The notes beneath the pieces were generated by a model. That model saw only the letters and a list, made by a program, of their open reading frames with translations. It had not been told where the DNA came from and searched no databases. A stretch of DNA of 64,000 nucleotides from Acidobacteriota bacterium. Lineage in GTDB: Bacteria > Acidobacteriota > Terriglobia > Bryobacterales > Bryobacteraceae. The DNA lies in assembly GCA_025352795.1 (NCBI GenBank), contig JANXSF010000073.1, positions 20,844-84,843 on the forward strand, written 5' to 3'. This document shows positions 52,939 through 62,168 of this stretch, one piece after another. Position 1 is the first letter of the stretch. Each line of letters starts with the position of its first letter. The translations under genes and the position numbers were made by a program.

Positions 52939-55428
52939 TCAAGGAATCCGCTGAACTGGAAGCTTACTAGAACCGACGGATTCCCGACAAATTCCGGGCG
53001 CGTAATAACTAGGGAAGATCAAAAATGTCCCATGCTCACTGTGCTCTCGAAGGCAAAGGCCACGCTCGACCAAAGCTTGGTGCATGGCTAGCAAAACGAT
53101 CCTTTCTTCTTCGGCATCCTCCAAACGCGCAACGGAGGATTCATACGAAAGGTTCCCCCTCAACACTTTTTCCTCTGGTATGGAACCTAGCTCGTGCTCA
53201 TCCTTCCGAAGCGTTTGAATCACCGCCTGAGCATAGGCGTTAATCCGCTCGAGCTGCAGCAGTACCCAACTACCGAATTTTAGCTCCCATACAACTCCTG
53301 GACCTGCCAACAGACCCACTACAGCCTTCAGTTCCGCGTCGTTGAAGCTTGCTTCTTCACCGAATAGGCGGAGACGTAGCGCGTCCCGCAGTTCGTTGAA
53401 TCGCAGCAGCACGCGGCCTTCATCCTTCAGCCGGATAATTTCTTCCTTCAATAGCTTGAATAGCAATGGGGATGATCGCCATTCAATTTTTTCCCATTGA
53501 ATGCCGGCGATAATCGCCTGCTTCAGTTCGTGGCAACCCGTTCCTACTTTCGAGCTGGTCTCAAATAGCGGGCTGCGGAATCCTCGTTCCGGTGCGAACT
53601 TCTCTACCTCCACCCGGCTTACCCGAAGTCCACCAGCGTCTGCGCGGCCTGACGCAAGCAACTTAATGAAGGGCTTGCGCGATGAGCGTGTGAGGTCGCG
53701 ATCCCACTGGCCCAGCGACTCGAACAGGTCTTCTTTCTGTCCGTCGAAGACGAGCACGGCCAGCGCGGTGTCTTCCATATAAAGCTGATGGATCAATCGC
53801 TGATCCGCCTGGCCGCCGAAATCCCACAGCCAGATTTCCCGCTCAACGCCCTCAGCTGCAGATATGGGTAACTTCAAATGCTTGGCCCAGGCACCTACGG
53901 TGGAGTCACTGGGTTCCCACGTATCCAATGCCAGCCGCATGGAAAGGCCAGTTTTGCCCGCGCCCGAATCGCCCACCAGCAGCACTTTGGCGTTGGTGTA
54001 TTGGGTCTGGGCTTCTACTTTGGTTTCCGTAGGCGATTCTAAATCCCACACGCAGATTACTCCGTTAAAAGCAGAAGAGAAAGCCTGCCTGCCATCGAGG
54101 CCGAATGCCACGCTAGAAATGCTGGGGGAGTGGCCTTGCAACAAGGGGAACGAGAGTCCGTTGGAGAACCACAGCCGTACGGTGTTGTCAGCGGAGCCGG
54201 AGAGCGCGCGGAGGCCATCGGGGCTGAAGGCCACGCTCAGGACGTCGTCGGAGTGGCCTTCCAGCACACGCACCGCGCGTGCCGATTCCATGTCCCACAG
54301 CCCTAGGGTTGAATCTTTGGATCCAAAGAGTGCACGATTGGCATTTGAGGTAATAGCCAAACTCAAAAGTCTACTGGAGTAAGCCTTAATTTCGTTCATC
54401 TCAAATCCGGTTTCCACGTCCCAAATACGCAAAGATCTATCGTCAGAGCCAGAAATAGCAAGTCGGCTATCGGGGCTGAATGCCAAACTCCAGACAGCGT
54501 CAATGTGTCCTTGGATGATACGAACTTCCCGACCGGTTTCCAGATCCAAGATGCGCAAGGAATTGTCGGTCGCACCTGAGATAGCTAAACGTCCATCTGG
54601 GCTGAACGCAACGCTCCAAACTCCATTTGAATGGCCCGGGAGTAAGCGCACTCGCTCGCTGTCTAGATCCCAAATTCGCACAATACTGTCATAGGAGCCA
54701 GTTAGTACGGATGTTCCTTTGGGGTCGAATGTCACATTCCAGATAGTAGAGGGATGTTCAAAAACACAAGTGCAGGCACCTGTTTCCACATCCCAAATCC
54801 GGGCTGTTTTGTCGTCGGAGCCAGAGAGGATTTGTCGGCCATTGGGGCTGAAGGCCAAGCTAGAAACGCTGGCGGAGTGACCTCCAAGAACTCGCATCTC
54901 GCGCCCGCTACTTACTTCCCAAATGCGGATGGTATTGTCATATGAGCCTGAGATAGATAATCTTCCATCTGGACTGAAGGCCACGGCCAAGACCCTGGCG
55001 GAGTGGCCTTCCATTGTCCGTAGAGAGACACCGTCTCTCGCGTGCCACAGTCGTAGAGTGTTGTCATCAGAGCCGGAAAGAATGAATCTACCGTGGGGGC
55101 TGAAAACCACACTGTTGATCCCGGCGGAGTGACCTTGCATCACTCGTAGTGAACGACCTGTCCTGCCCTCCCACTTGCGTATGACTTTGTCGACTGACCC
55201 GGAGACGGCAAGATGTCCATCGGGGCTGAAGGCTACTGAACGGATCCAATCGGTATGTCCTAGTGAGAAACTTTTTTGGAGCGGCTCGCGCTCTTTGACG
55301 TGTTCGATTACAAAGGTTATCTTTACGCGGCAGGCGGCTAGCAGCTTTTCGTACTCTTGTTCGCGTGCTGGGGGGGCGCCAGTCGATGTAGAGGAACTGC
55401 GCAAGGGAGCCTTTGGGCTTTGCGTCAT
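52939..55428 (-). CDS. WD40-repeat and Ras-like GTPase protein (middle fragment of the TIR gene)
   Basis: 829 residues. Ten WD40-type units lie at about 54-466 (each ending like RLWD or IWD, with GH and SxSxD motifs). A Ras-like GTPase follows: P-loop GDSGAGKT (486-493), G3 WDFGGQ, and a degenerate G4 (SGRAD in place of NKxD). Then comes a winged-helix-like part (LRFNELRDALRLRLF; VVGLLAGPGVVWEL). The first about 20 residues (SSSTSTGAPP) overlap the TIR frame and are likely not native. The end (after SYYAPGIC) is out of frame. Confidence 0.75.
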   Translation of the reverse strand: MTQSPKAPLRSSSTSTGAPPAREQEYEKLLAACRVKITFVIEHVKEREPLQKSFSLGHTDWIRSVAFSPDGHLAVSGSVDKVIRKWEGRTGRSLRVMQGHSAGINSVVFSPHGRFILSGSDDNTLRLWHARDGVSLRTMEGHSARVLAVAFSPDGRLSISGSYDNTIRIWEVSSGREMRVLGGHSASVSSLAFSPNGRQILSGSDDKTARIWDVETGACTCVFEHPSTIWNVTFDPKGTSVLTGSYDSIVRIWDLDSERVRLLPGHSNGVWSVAFSPDGRLAISGATDNSLRILDLETGREVRIIQGHIDAVWSLAFSPDSRLAISGSDDRSLRIWDVETGFEMNEIKAYSSRLLSLAITSNANRALFGSKDSTLGLWDMESARAVRVLEGHSDDVLSVAFSPDGLRALSGSADNTVRLWFSNGLSFPLLQGHSPSISSVAFGLDGRQAFSSAFNGVICVWDLESPTETKVEAQTQYTNAKVLLVGDSGAGKTGLSMRLALDTWEPSDSTVGAWAKHLKLPISAAEGVEREIWLWDFGGQADQRLIHQLYMEDTALAVLVFDGQKEDLFESLGQWDRDLTRSSRKPFIKLLASGRADAGGLRVSRVEVEKFAPERGFRSPLFETSSKVGTGCHELKQAIIAGIQWEKIEWRSSPLLFKLLKEEIIRLKDEGRVLLRFNELRDALRLRLFGEEASFNDAELKAVVGLLAGPGVVWELKFGSWVLLQLERINAYAQAVIQTLRKDEHELGSIPEEKVLRGNLSYESSVARLEDAEEERIVLLAMHQALVERGLCLREHSEHGTFLIFPSYYAPGICRESVGSSKLPVQRIP

Positions 55429-55729
55429 CCAGTTTCAGAGGAAGAAAGTGGCGACCTTTGTTGAGTGGATCTCTAAAGCCGAAGGTTACAGATTCGAGTT
55501 GCGCCCAGTCTGATCCGAAGGCGTTGGCTGACATGCAGAGGGCTAGCACGCGGGATTGCTCCAGGCCTTCTTCTATTTTTGCTGGGATGCTGTCGCCGGG
55601 GCGGATTTCCCATTCGTCGTACCAGACGCGGACTCCGTCAGCGCGCAACTTCTCGGCTAGCGGGCGGATGATTGCTTTGTCTTTGCTGCTGTGGCTGAGG
55701 AAGACGTCGTAGGTGAAGTACTCGGACAT
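55088..55729 (-). CDS. TIR domain protein (N-terminal fragment)
   Basis: Residues 1-115 are a TIR domain: YDVFLSHSSKDKAIIRPLAEK, DGVRVWYDEWEIRPGD, LALCMSANAFGSDWAQLE, FLPLKLDDAKPKGSLAQFLYIDW. The Glu in the SDWAQLE region matches the catalytic Glu of NAD-cleaving TIRs. After RPP the frame enters an out-of-frame tail, so the last about 95 residues are not native. ATG 55729 is the true start. It would give a short TIR-only protein if the frameshift is real. Confidence 0.75.
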   Translation of the reverse strand: MSEYFTYDVFLSHSSKDKAIIRPLAEKLRADGVRVWYDEWEIRPGDSIPAKIEEGLEQSRVLALCMSANAFGSDWAQLESVTFGFRDPLNKGRHFLPLKLDDAKPKGSLAQFLYIDWRPPSTRTRVRKAASRLPRKDNLCNRTRQRARAAPKKFLTRTYRLDPFSSLQPRWTSCRLRVSRQSHTQVGGQDRSFTTSDARSLRRDQQCGFQPPR

Positions 55730-55780
55730 GGTTTGGTGGTTTGCTTTTGCAGGATATCACGGGCTTGCTTGTTCGCGATC

Positions 55781-55876
55781 AAAACCGGGGACAGACAGCG
55801 AAATTCCGCGCCTCGGGGCATTTGGTTTTTCTACTAACATCTTCTTCGCGGAAATTCGTAGTCTGTCCCCAGTTTT
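55781..55876. mobile_element. Palindromic MITE/REP-like element
   Basis: Two 30-nt arms (55781-55810 and 55847-55876) are complementary at 26 positions, across a 36-nt loop. The arms contain GGGGACAGAC/GTCTGTCCCC, a motif I know from many palindromic repeats next to REP-associated transposases. No transposase is in the window. It occupies most of the gap 55730-55884 upstream of the TIR gene and downstream of the BNR gene. Confidence 0.6.
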
Positions 55877-55884
55877 GCCGACCT

Positions 55885-58788
55885 CTACTTGCGTGGGTTT
55901 ACTTGCCTATTCAACTTAGTTACTGCATCCATAGCTTGTTGCGTTGGGGCGGCGTCGGCTTCCTCTGTGATCCTCATTACCTCAAGTAACTCGACGGCTA
56001 GCTTGTCTGACTCTGCGCTCTTGGGGGCTCGGCGGAGTTTTCCTATGTTTTCATAACAGCTAAACGATGCGTCGAACATCTTTTGAATGTCCTGCGGGCT
56101 GGCCTTCACTCGGGGGTCCATGCGGATGGTTAGCGGTTGCTCTAATACCTTTGCGCCTACTGTGAGGCGTACGGTGTAGGTCCCGGGGGCTGCTAGTGGA
56201 CCCATGGGTTCACTGGGGGTGTCACCATAAATTGCGGAAATGGGGAATGTCCTTGGAAAGCCCTCTGGTGCGGCGTAGTGCAAATCCCAGATCCAACGTT
56301 GCATGCCTGCTTTCGTTGGTAGCGTGCGTGTCTGGCGGAACCAGTAAGTGGGGTAGGCTTGTTTGGATTCATCAATCGCTTCCGGCTTGTCGCTATTGGC
56401 GAAACGACGGACCAGGAGCTTTTTACTATCGAAGATTTCAAGGGTCAGTGGGCCGTACACGTCGTTATCTAATAAGTAGTCGATGATGGCTCCATCGGGA
56501 GGATTTTGACCCATTGGTTCCTCTGGTGGAATGGGCGTATCGGTGTTTACACTGCGGCGAACTCTGTAAGTGTACGGAGGCTTGAATAAGTGGTCGCCAG
56601 AAGCGGCTAGTAAGACGGTTAATTCACGGAGGGCTGCTATGTTATCCAAAATCCAAAAAGACCGGCCATGGGTGCCCACTACTAAGTCATCTTCATGCAC
56701 CACAATGTCGCGAATGGAACTGGAGGGCATGTTCATGCGCAAGGGCAACCAATTAGCCCCGTTATCCAGCGTGAAGTAGACAGCACGTTCTGTTGCGGCG
56801 TAGAGCATGCCTTTGCGTTTGGGATCTTCCCGAACGGCGTTGACTACTTCATTCTGCGGGATGCCTTTCACTATGAGGTTCCAGGTTTTGCCGCTATCGT
56901 GGGTGCTGTAAATATAGGGTCGAAGGTCATCCAGACGGAAACGGTTGACGGCGGCATAGGCAGTTTGATCGTCAAAGTGAGATGCTTCCATCAATGACAC
57001 TTTACTCCAACTTGTAAGTGCTGGAGGAGTGATGTTACTCCACTTCTGACCGCCATCCCGGGTGATGTGAATTGCACCATCGTCAGTTCCGGCCCAGATA
57101 GTGTTGACGGTTTTGAACGATGGGGCCACGGTGTAGATGACTCCGCGACGGGCCATGGTTTGCATGTCCGCAGTGCGATAAACACCCACACTGGCAGGGA
57201 CTTCGTTCTTCTCTCGACTTAAATCTGGACTGATCACCTTCCAAGATTTTCCCCCCGTGGTGGTTTTGAACAACACGTTGCCGGCGTAATAGAGCACATG
57301 GGGATCGACAGGGGAGAACAGCACGGGGGCGGTTCTTAAAAACCTGTAAGTGCCCCGACGCACCGCTTCTGGTGCGATGTTTTGCACTTGACCAGTGCGC
57401 TTATCGAACTTAGTCAACTTACCGCCGTAGATGATGTTGGAGTCAAGCGGGTCTGGTGCGACGTAGCCGTATTCTTCCACGCCGACGGTGCGCCAGTCAC
57501 GCCAGGTGATGGCACCGTAATCGCCACGGCTGGCCACACCGGCGGAACCGCTTTCCTGCTGGCCGCCATACACCCAGTAGGGAAACTGATTGTCGGTAGA
57601 CACGTGATAGAACTGAGCCGTTGCCTGGTTGTACCAGGAGCTCCAACTTTCACCACCATTGACACTGATGACAGCACCTTGATCAGCGGCCAGTAACATG
57701 ATTTCAGGACGGTCCGGGTTAATCCAGATACGATGATAATCATCGCCACCAGGGGCGCCTTTGAACCCTTTGAACGTTTTGCCGCCATCAATGGAAACGT
57801 AAGTGCCGGTGTTGGCGACATACACCGTTTCAGGATCGTTCGGTTTGGCGCGCACTTCGGCGAAATCCGAACCACGGCCCCACAGGCGCGGGTCGGCAGT
57901 GAGCAGGCGCCAGATTGTGCCTGCGTTGTCAGACCGGTAAATGCCACCTAAACCGCGATCTGCTTCGACGGTGGCGTACATGATTTGCGGGTTACTATGA
58001 GCGATGCCAATGCCGATACGTCCCAAACCTTGAGTGATAGTCGGTAACCCTTGAGTAAGTTGGGTCCAGTTAGTGCCGCCATCGGTAGAATGGAACAGGC
58101 CGCTGCCAGCACCCTTCCATTGACCGTTTTCCCAAGGGCCTTGACGACCGGCCCACAAACAGGCGTAAATGTTTTGGGGATTTTGCGGGTCGAACTCAAC
58201 TTGCATGGCTCCGGTGTTTTCGTCCTTGTATAAGACGCGTTCCCAGGATTCACCACCATTGAGCGAACGATAAAGTCCGCGCTCTGTGTTGGGCCCATAG
58301 GGATGACCTAATGCGGCGGCGAAGATGCGATTGGGATCGGCGGGGTCAACAATGATGGAAGCGATTTGCTGGGCATCGCGAAGTCCCATATTGCGCCAGG
58401 TGCTGCCGCCGTCGATGGATTTGTAGACGCCATCGCCAATGGAAAGGTCGGGTCGTTGCAGGCCTTCGCCACTGGCTGCGTATAAAACGTTGGGATTGGA
58501 TTGGGAAACGGCCACATCGCCAATGGAACCGGTGGGCTGCTTATCGAACAGGGGTTTCCAGGTGCGACCATAATCGTTGGTTTTCCAGACACCGCCATTA
58601 TTAACGCCTACGTAGAATACATTGGGCTGGCTGCGGACACCGGTGGCGCCAACGGTGCGACCGCCGCGGAAGGGTCCAATGGAACGCCAGTTGAGACTTT
58701 GCCAAAGAGTTGGGCTCATCGGCTGGGCAGATACGACTAAGCTGGTAAGAAAAATAAGGGCTAAAGTCTTTGGCAACATAAGTCGCAT
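55885..58788 (-). CDS. BNR/sortilin-like beta-propeller exported protein
   Basis: 967 residues with a signal peptide (LALIFLTSLVVSAQ). It opens LNWRSIGPFRGGRTVGATGV, and many propeller blades carry the Asp-box or BNR pattern (SIDGGSTWRNMG; YGRTWKPLF; SNDAGTIWRLL-type). A beta-sandwich follows (LDNDVYGPLTLEIFD) and a C-terminal helical part (TQQAMDAVTKLNRQV). The family is common in Acidobacteria as WD40/YVTN/BNR-like repeat protein; binding or hydrolase activity is unknown. Upstream region 58789-59083 divergently serves the CAP gene. Confidence 0.8.
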   Translation of the reverse strand: MRLMLPKTLALIFLTSLVVSAQPMSPTLWQSLNWRSIGPFRGGRTVGATGVRSQPNVFYVGVNNGGVWKTNDYGRTWKPLFDKQPTGSIGDVAVSQSNPNVLYAASGEGLQRPDLSIGDGVYKSIDGGSTWRNMGLRDAQQIASIIVDPADPNRIFAAALGHPYGPNTERGLYRSLNGGESWERVLYKDENTGAMQVEFDPQNPQNIYACLWAGRQGPWENGQWKGAGSGLFHSTDGGTNWTQLTQGLPTITQGLGRIGIGIAHSNPQIMYATVEADRGLGGIYRSDNAGTIWRLLTADPRLWGRGSDFAEVRAKPNDPETVYVANTGTYVSIDGGKTFKGFKGAPGGDDYHRIWINPDRPEIMLLAADQGAVISVNGGESWSSWYNQATAQFYHVSTDNQFPYWVYGGQQESGSAGVASRGDYGAITWRDWRTVGVEEYGYVAPDPLDSNIIYGGKLTKFDKRTGQVQNIAPEAVRRGTYRFLRTAPVLFSPVDPHVLYYAGNVLFKTTTGGKSWKVISPDLSREKNEVPASVGVYRTADMQTMARRGVIYTVAPSFKTVNTIWAGTDDGAIHITRDGGQKWSNITPPALTSWSKVSLMEASHFDDQTAYAAVNRFRLDDLRPYIYSTHDSGKTWNLIVKGIPQNEVVNAVREDPKRKGMLYAATERAVYFTLDNGANWLPLRMNMPSSSIRDIVVHEDDLVVGTHGRSFWILDNIAALRELTVLLAASGDHLFKPPYTYRVRRSVNTDTPIPPEEPMGQNPPDGAIIDYLLDNDVYGPLTLEIFDSKKLLVRRFANSDKPEAIDESKQAYPTYWFRQTRTLPTKAGMQRWIWDLHYAAPEGFPRTFPISAIYGDTPSEPMGPLAAPGTYTVRLTVGAKVLEQPLTIRMDPRVKASPQDIQKMFDASFSCYENIGKLRRAPKSAESDKLAVELLEVMRITEEADAAPTQQAMDAVTKLNRQVNPRK

Positions 58789-59083
58789 GATACCAAGTTG
58801 TGCGGAGGGGTATATACCTACTCCCTACAAAAGGGGGGAGTCATTTTACTGACTTAGTAAATTAAAAAACACTAGTTACTTGCATAAGTAATTAAAAAAC
58901 GATGAAACGAGTTGCCCATTACTATTGGGTACTGTACTATTGGCATAACTTCAAATTGTTCTTGCTGCAACTTGCTGAGAACAATAAGCCAAATTAAGAA
59001 ACCGTTAGATGCGCAGAGCACACCGCTATTAACAACTGTTGTAAATCGAAGCGCTAACACCGCGAAGACAATGTGAAGCAACT
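58789..59083. other. Divergent intergenic region, no gene seen
   Basis: AT-rich spacer between the BNR gene and the CAP gene. It contains a hairpin ACTCCC...GGGAGT (about 58829-58850) and a short direct repeat AGTAA(A)TTAAAAAAC around 58856-58900. No frame with a recognisable domain. It likely holds two promoters that I cannot assign. Confidence 0.4.
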
Positions 59084-61603
59084 ATGATTACAAATGTATA
59101 CTCTTTGTTACCTCTAGCGATACTCTCTCTGGGTCTAGTTTCAACCACAAATGTGGCGTCGGCTCAGAGCATAACGCACCAAATCAATTTGACGTCAGGC
59201 CAATCCTGGTGCAGCGATACGGCCATTATTGGGCTTTTCAATCAGATCAACTCATTCCGTTCTCAAAATGGTGTGGCTGCTTTGGAGCTGGACAACTTAG
59301 GCATGAAGGATGCGGAGCTTCGGGCCACGCAATTCATCGCTTATATGGCAACACACACGCCTGGCCGGGGATTCAACCCGCATGAAGGGTACGACACCAC
59401 GGCTGCGGGCATTGGTTATAACTTGATAACTGAAAATTTAGCGTTTGCGGTTAGTGATCCTGTTTCCGTACTTGGTGTTTGGAATGATTCCCTTCACATA
59501 GCGGCCATGCTGGCCAGTGATGCCAACGTTACGGGAGTTTCCTGCGTAGTTTCTGGCGGTACTCCGTTTTGGACTTATGAACCTGGTTATTGTGCTGGGG
59601 GAACTTGCGGGTCGCCAACCATTACTCCGCCACCTTCGGTTACGCCGCCGCCAACCACTTCCGGACTGGACACAGAGGAATGGGCGTTTCTCTCATTGAT
59701 CAATAGTTACCGGGCACAGAACGGGTCTGGGCCATTGCAGGTTTCTGTGGCGCTGGAAGCTTCTTCTCGCTGGATGAGCAATGATCTGGCGGCGAAGAAT
59801 TACTTCAGTCACACCGATAGTTTGGGTCGTGATGCGGGGACGCGGATCAATAGCTTCGGGTATCCTTACTTTCCCTGGGGCGAAAATATTGCTGCTGGGC
59901 ATAGCGATGCACAGAGTTCATTTACTCAATGGGTGAATGCGTGCGACGCTGATGGATCTGGCCAATGCACGTATGCCCATCGGAAGAACATGTTGAACGG
60001 GTCGTTTAAGGTGATGGGGATTGCTCGTGCCTATGGTCCTAGTTCCACTTACGGCTGGTATTGGACAACGGATTTCGGCGGAGTGGTGGATCAGGTAATT
60101 GGAAGTGGCACGGCGCCTACGATTTCTGCATTCGTCGCTAACCCATCATCCATCACGGTTGGCCAAACAACTTCGTTGACCTGGAGTGTTTCTGGGGCGA
60201 CTACAGTGAGTCTTAGTGGTGTTGGTGATGTAACTGGCTTGTCGTCAAAGTCTGTTGCACCTTCGGCAACTACTTCTTACACACTTACTGCAACTAACGC
60301 ATCGGGCAGTGCTTCGGCGGTGGCTACGGTGACGGTTGGCGCAGCGGGTGGCGATAAGCAGCCTCCTACAGTACCTTCCATTTCGTCAGTTGTAGCGAGT
60401 TCGTCCACACAAGTGGATATCACTTGGACCGGTAGTACGGACAATGTGGGAGTTACCGGATATCAACTGTTTAGAAATGGCTCGGTGATTCTTAACGCAC
60501 TACCTAACGCGTTTAGTTACAGTGATAAAGCTGTGTCGGCGGCCACTACTTACACTTACTCTGTAAGAGCCTATGATGCGGCTGGGAATTATTCTGCTCT
60601 GAGTAATGCTGTTACTGTGACCACACCCTCCCCCGTGGTTACCAGCAGTTGCCCGGCAGCGGCCAGCGGCGCATTCACGGGTTGTTACTACAACAACACG
60701 AACCTGGGCGGGAATCCGGTATTCACCAGGACCGATGGACAGATCAATTTCAATTGGGGAAGCAGCTTGCCCGATGCATCTGTCCCGGCTAAGAACTTTT
60801 CGGTTCGCTGGCAAGGTTACTTCACTTTCGGAAGCGGAAACACAACGTTTACGGCTACTACATCGGACGGCATGCGCATTTATGTGGATGGCACTTTGAT
60901 TCTGGATCGGTGGTTCGATCAGTTTGGTGCGATGTACATTACACGTACAAACTTAACCCAGGGGTCGCATTTGGTGACGGTGGATTACTATCAACGGACT
61001 GGAGCGGCAGTCGCTGTTGTTTCCTGGAATAGTCCGGTGAGCGTGGGCGTCCCGACGATCAATGCTTTTGCGGCATCGCCAACAGTTTTGACTGCGGGGC
61101 AAGCTACCACACTCAGTTGGAATGTTACAGGTGCTAGCAGCGTCAGTATTAGTGGCGTGGGTGATGTTACAGGCTTATCGACTAAGTCAGTTACTCCAAG
61201 TGGAACAACGTCGTTTCTACTGACTGCCACAAATTCTGCTGGCAGTGCCACTGCGCAGGTTACGGTGGCGGTGAATGCTGGCGGTGGCGGCGGCGGTGGC
61301 GGAGATGGACAGGCACCCACAGCACCGACGATCACTTCAGCGAACGTCGTTACGATGAACCAAGTGGATCTTGCTTGGACGGCCAGCACAGACAATGTGG
61401 GAGTGACTGGCTATCAGGTGATTCGCGATGGGGCTGTGATCGCCACGACAGCGGGCAATCAGCGGTCATTCACGGATTGGACGGTGACTTACAACAGCAG
61501 TTACACTTACAACATCAGGGCGTATGATGCGTCGGGAAATTACTCGGTGAACAGCAATAGTGCATCGGTTACAACACCGGGTCTGGTTCGGCCACCCAGA
61601 TAG
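59084..61603 (+). CDS. Secreted protein with two CAP domains, Ig/FN3-like repeats and PA14 domain
   Basis: 839 residues. A signal peptide ends at VASAQ. CAP (SCP/PR1-like) domains lie at about 45-185 and 205-345, the second with FSHTDSLGRDAGTRI and GENIAAGHS. Then Ig-like (about 346-425), FN3-like (430-520), a PA14 domain (about 525-650, FTATTSDGMRIYVDGTLILD), and a second Ig-like/FN3 pair nearly repeating the first (about 655-835). The two Ig-FN3 blocks share long stretches such as STDNVGVTGYQ. A Gly run separates them. Probably a cell-surface or extracellular adhesion/binding protein. Confidence 0.8.
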   Translation: MITNVYSLLPLAILSLGLVSTTNVASAQSITHQINLTSGQSWCSDTAIIGLFNQINSFRSQNGVAALELDNLGMKDAELRATQFIAYMATHTPGRGFNPHEGYDTTAAGIGYNLITENLAFAVSDPVSVLGVWNDSLHIAAMLASDANVTGVSCVVSGGTPFWTYEPGYCAGGTCGSPTITPPPSVTPPPTTSGLDTEEWAFLSLINSYRAQNGSGPLQVSVALEASSRWMSNDLAAKNYFSHTDSLGRDAGTRINSFGYPYFPWGENIAAGHSDAQSSFTQWVNACDADGSGQCTYAHRKNMLNGSFKVMGIARAYGPSSTYGWYWTTDFGGVVDQVIGSGTAPTISAFVANPSSITVGQTTSLTWSVSGATTVSLSGVGDVTGLSSKSVAPSATTSYTLTATNASGSASAVATVTVGAAGGDKQPPTVPSISSVVASSSTQVDITWTGSTDNVGVTGYQLFRNGSVILNALPNAFSYSDKAVSAATTYTYSVRAYDAAGNYSALSNAVTVTTPSPVVTSSCPAAASGAFTGCYYNNTNLGGNPVFTRTDGQINFNWGSSLPDASVPAKNFSVRWQGYFTFGSGNTTFTATTSDGMRIYVDGTLILDRWFDQFGAMYITRTNLTQGSHLVTVDYYQRTGAAVAVVSWNSPVSVGVPTINAFAASPTVLTAGQATTLSWNVTGASSVSISGVGDVTGLSTKSVTPSGTTSFLLTATNSAGSATAQVTVAVNAGGGGGGGGDGQAPTAPTITSANVVTMNQVDLAWTASTDNVGVTGYQVIRDGAVIATTAGNQRSFTDWTVTYNSSYTYNIRAYDASGNYSVNSNSASVTTPGLVRPPR

Positions 61604-61686
61604 ACTGCTTGAGCTCTGAGAGTCCACTATTGGCGATGCGAGACCTTCTCCGGCTTGCATCGCCATTTCTTTGGTGTGCAGTTATC

Positions 61687-61754
61687 TTGAACGGGTTCAA
61701 AAAGCTCTTGACGGGCTGACGAATTCGGCGTACCTTGGACTTGAACACGTTCAA
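61687..61754 (+). promoter_or_regulatory. Promoter flanked by two identical TetR-type operators
   Basis: TTGAAC-N2-GTTCAA occurs at 61687-61700 and again at 61741-61754, 54 bp centre to centre. Between them are a -35 TTGACG (61708-61713) and -10 TACCTT (61731-61736), spaced 17 bp. The second dyad covers the expected transcription start. AAGGAGG and ATG 61770 follow. The TetR-family regulator at 62169 is the likely binder. Confidence 0.65.
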
Positions 61755-61769
61755 CACAAGGAGGATACA

Positions 61770-62153
61770 ATGTTTATTGAAGGAACTTATTTAGCTTACC
61801 TGTTGGTGAGTATTAGTGTGACAATTTGGGTGGCACGCACGCTGCATCAGCGCGGTGGAGTGTTTTTAGTGGATGCGTTTGGCGGCAATAAAGAGCTGGC
61901 GGATTCGGTGAATCATCTGCTGGTGGTGGGATTTTATTTGATCAACGTGGGATATGTGACCTTCACCCTGCGCTCCTATGGCGAAGTTTTAACGCTACGG
62001 GCGGCCATGGAACTGTTTGCAGATAAGCTGGGTTTGGTGTTGTTGGTTTTGGGTGGTATGCATTTTTTCAATATCTACGTGTTTTCAAGGTTCCGCAAAC
62101 AAGCGCTCGGGCGATTGAACGAAACGGTTGTCCCGGGAAGTTTAAGAATTTGA
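61770..62153 (+). CDS. Small membrane protein of unknown function, regulated with TetR
   Basis: 127 residues from ATG 61770 (MFIEGTYLAYLLVSISVTIW), preceded by AAGGAGG. The in-frame start at 61671 would lie upstream of the promoter and is rejected. About four hydrophobic helices; a conserved-looking VDAFGGNKELADSVNHLL loop lies between the first two. I know similar proteins paired with TetR regulators in Acidobacteria, but no function. Confidence 0.7.
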   Translation: MFIEGTYLAYLLVSISVTIWVARTLHQRGGVFLVDAFGGNKELADSVNHLLVVGFYLINVGYVTFTLRSYGEVLTLRAAMELFADKLGLVLLVLGGMHFFNIYVFSRFRKQALGRLNETVVPGSLRI

Positions 62154-62168
62154 GTTAAAGGATTAGGC

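Larger units (their letters stand above)
52029..55729 (-). pseudogene. TIR-WD40-GTPase-DUF4365 gene broken by two frameshifts
   Basis: Three consecutive minus-strand frames read as one protein. The TIR frame ends FLYIDWRPP, and one C fewer in the seven-C run (55370-55376) continues in frame as RPPAREQEYEKLLAACR into the WD40 frame. Near 52985-53000 removing one base from TACG continues YYRPEFVGNPSVLVSFQF, SGFLDDIYATLVVRLHHT into the last frame. Repaired length would be about 1232 residues. Bacterial proteins with a TIR effector, beta-propeller sensor and Ras-like GTPase are candidates for abortive-infection immunity. Either real decay, switching by the C-run, or sequence error. Confidence 0.7.

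Noticed and set aside
53864..54382. Long plus-strand ORFs opposite the WD40 gene
   Set aside because: They are shadows of the repeat-rich coding strand and have no known domain.
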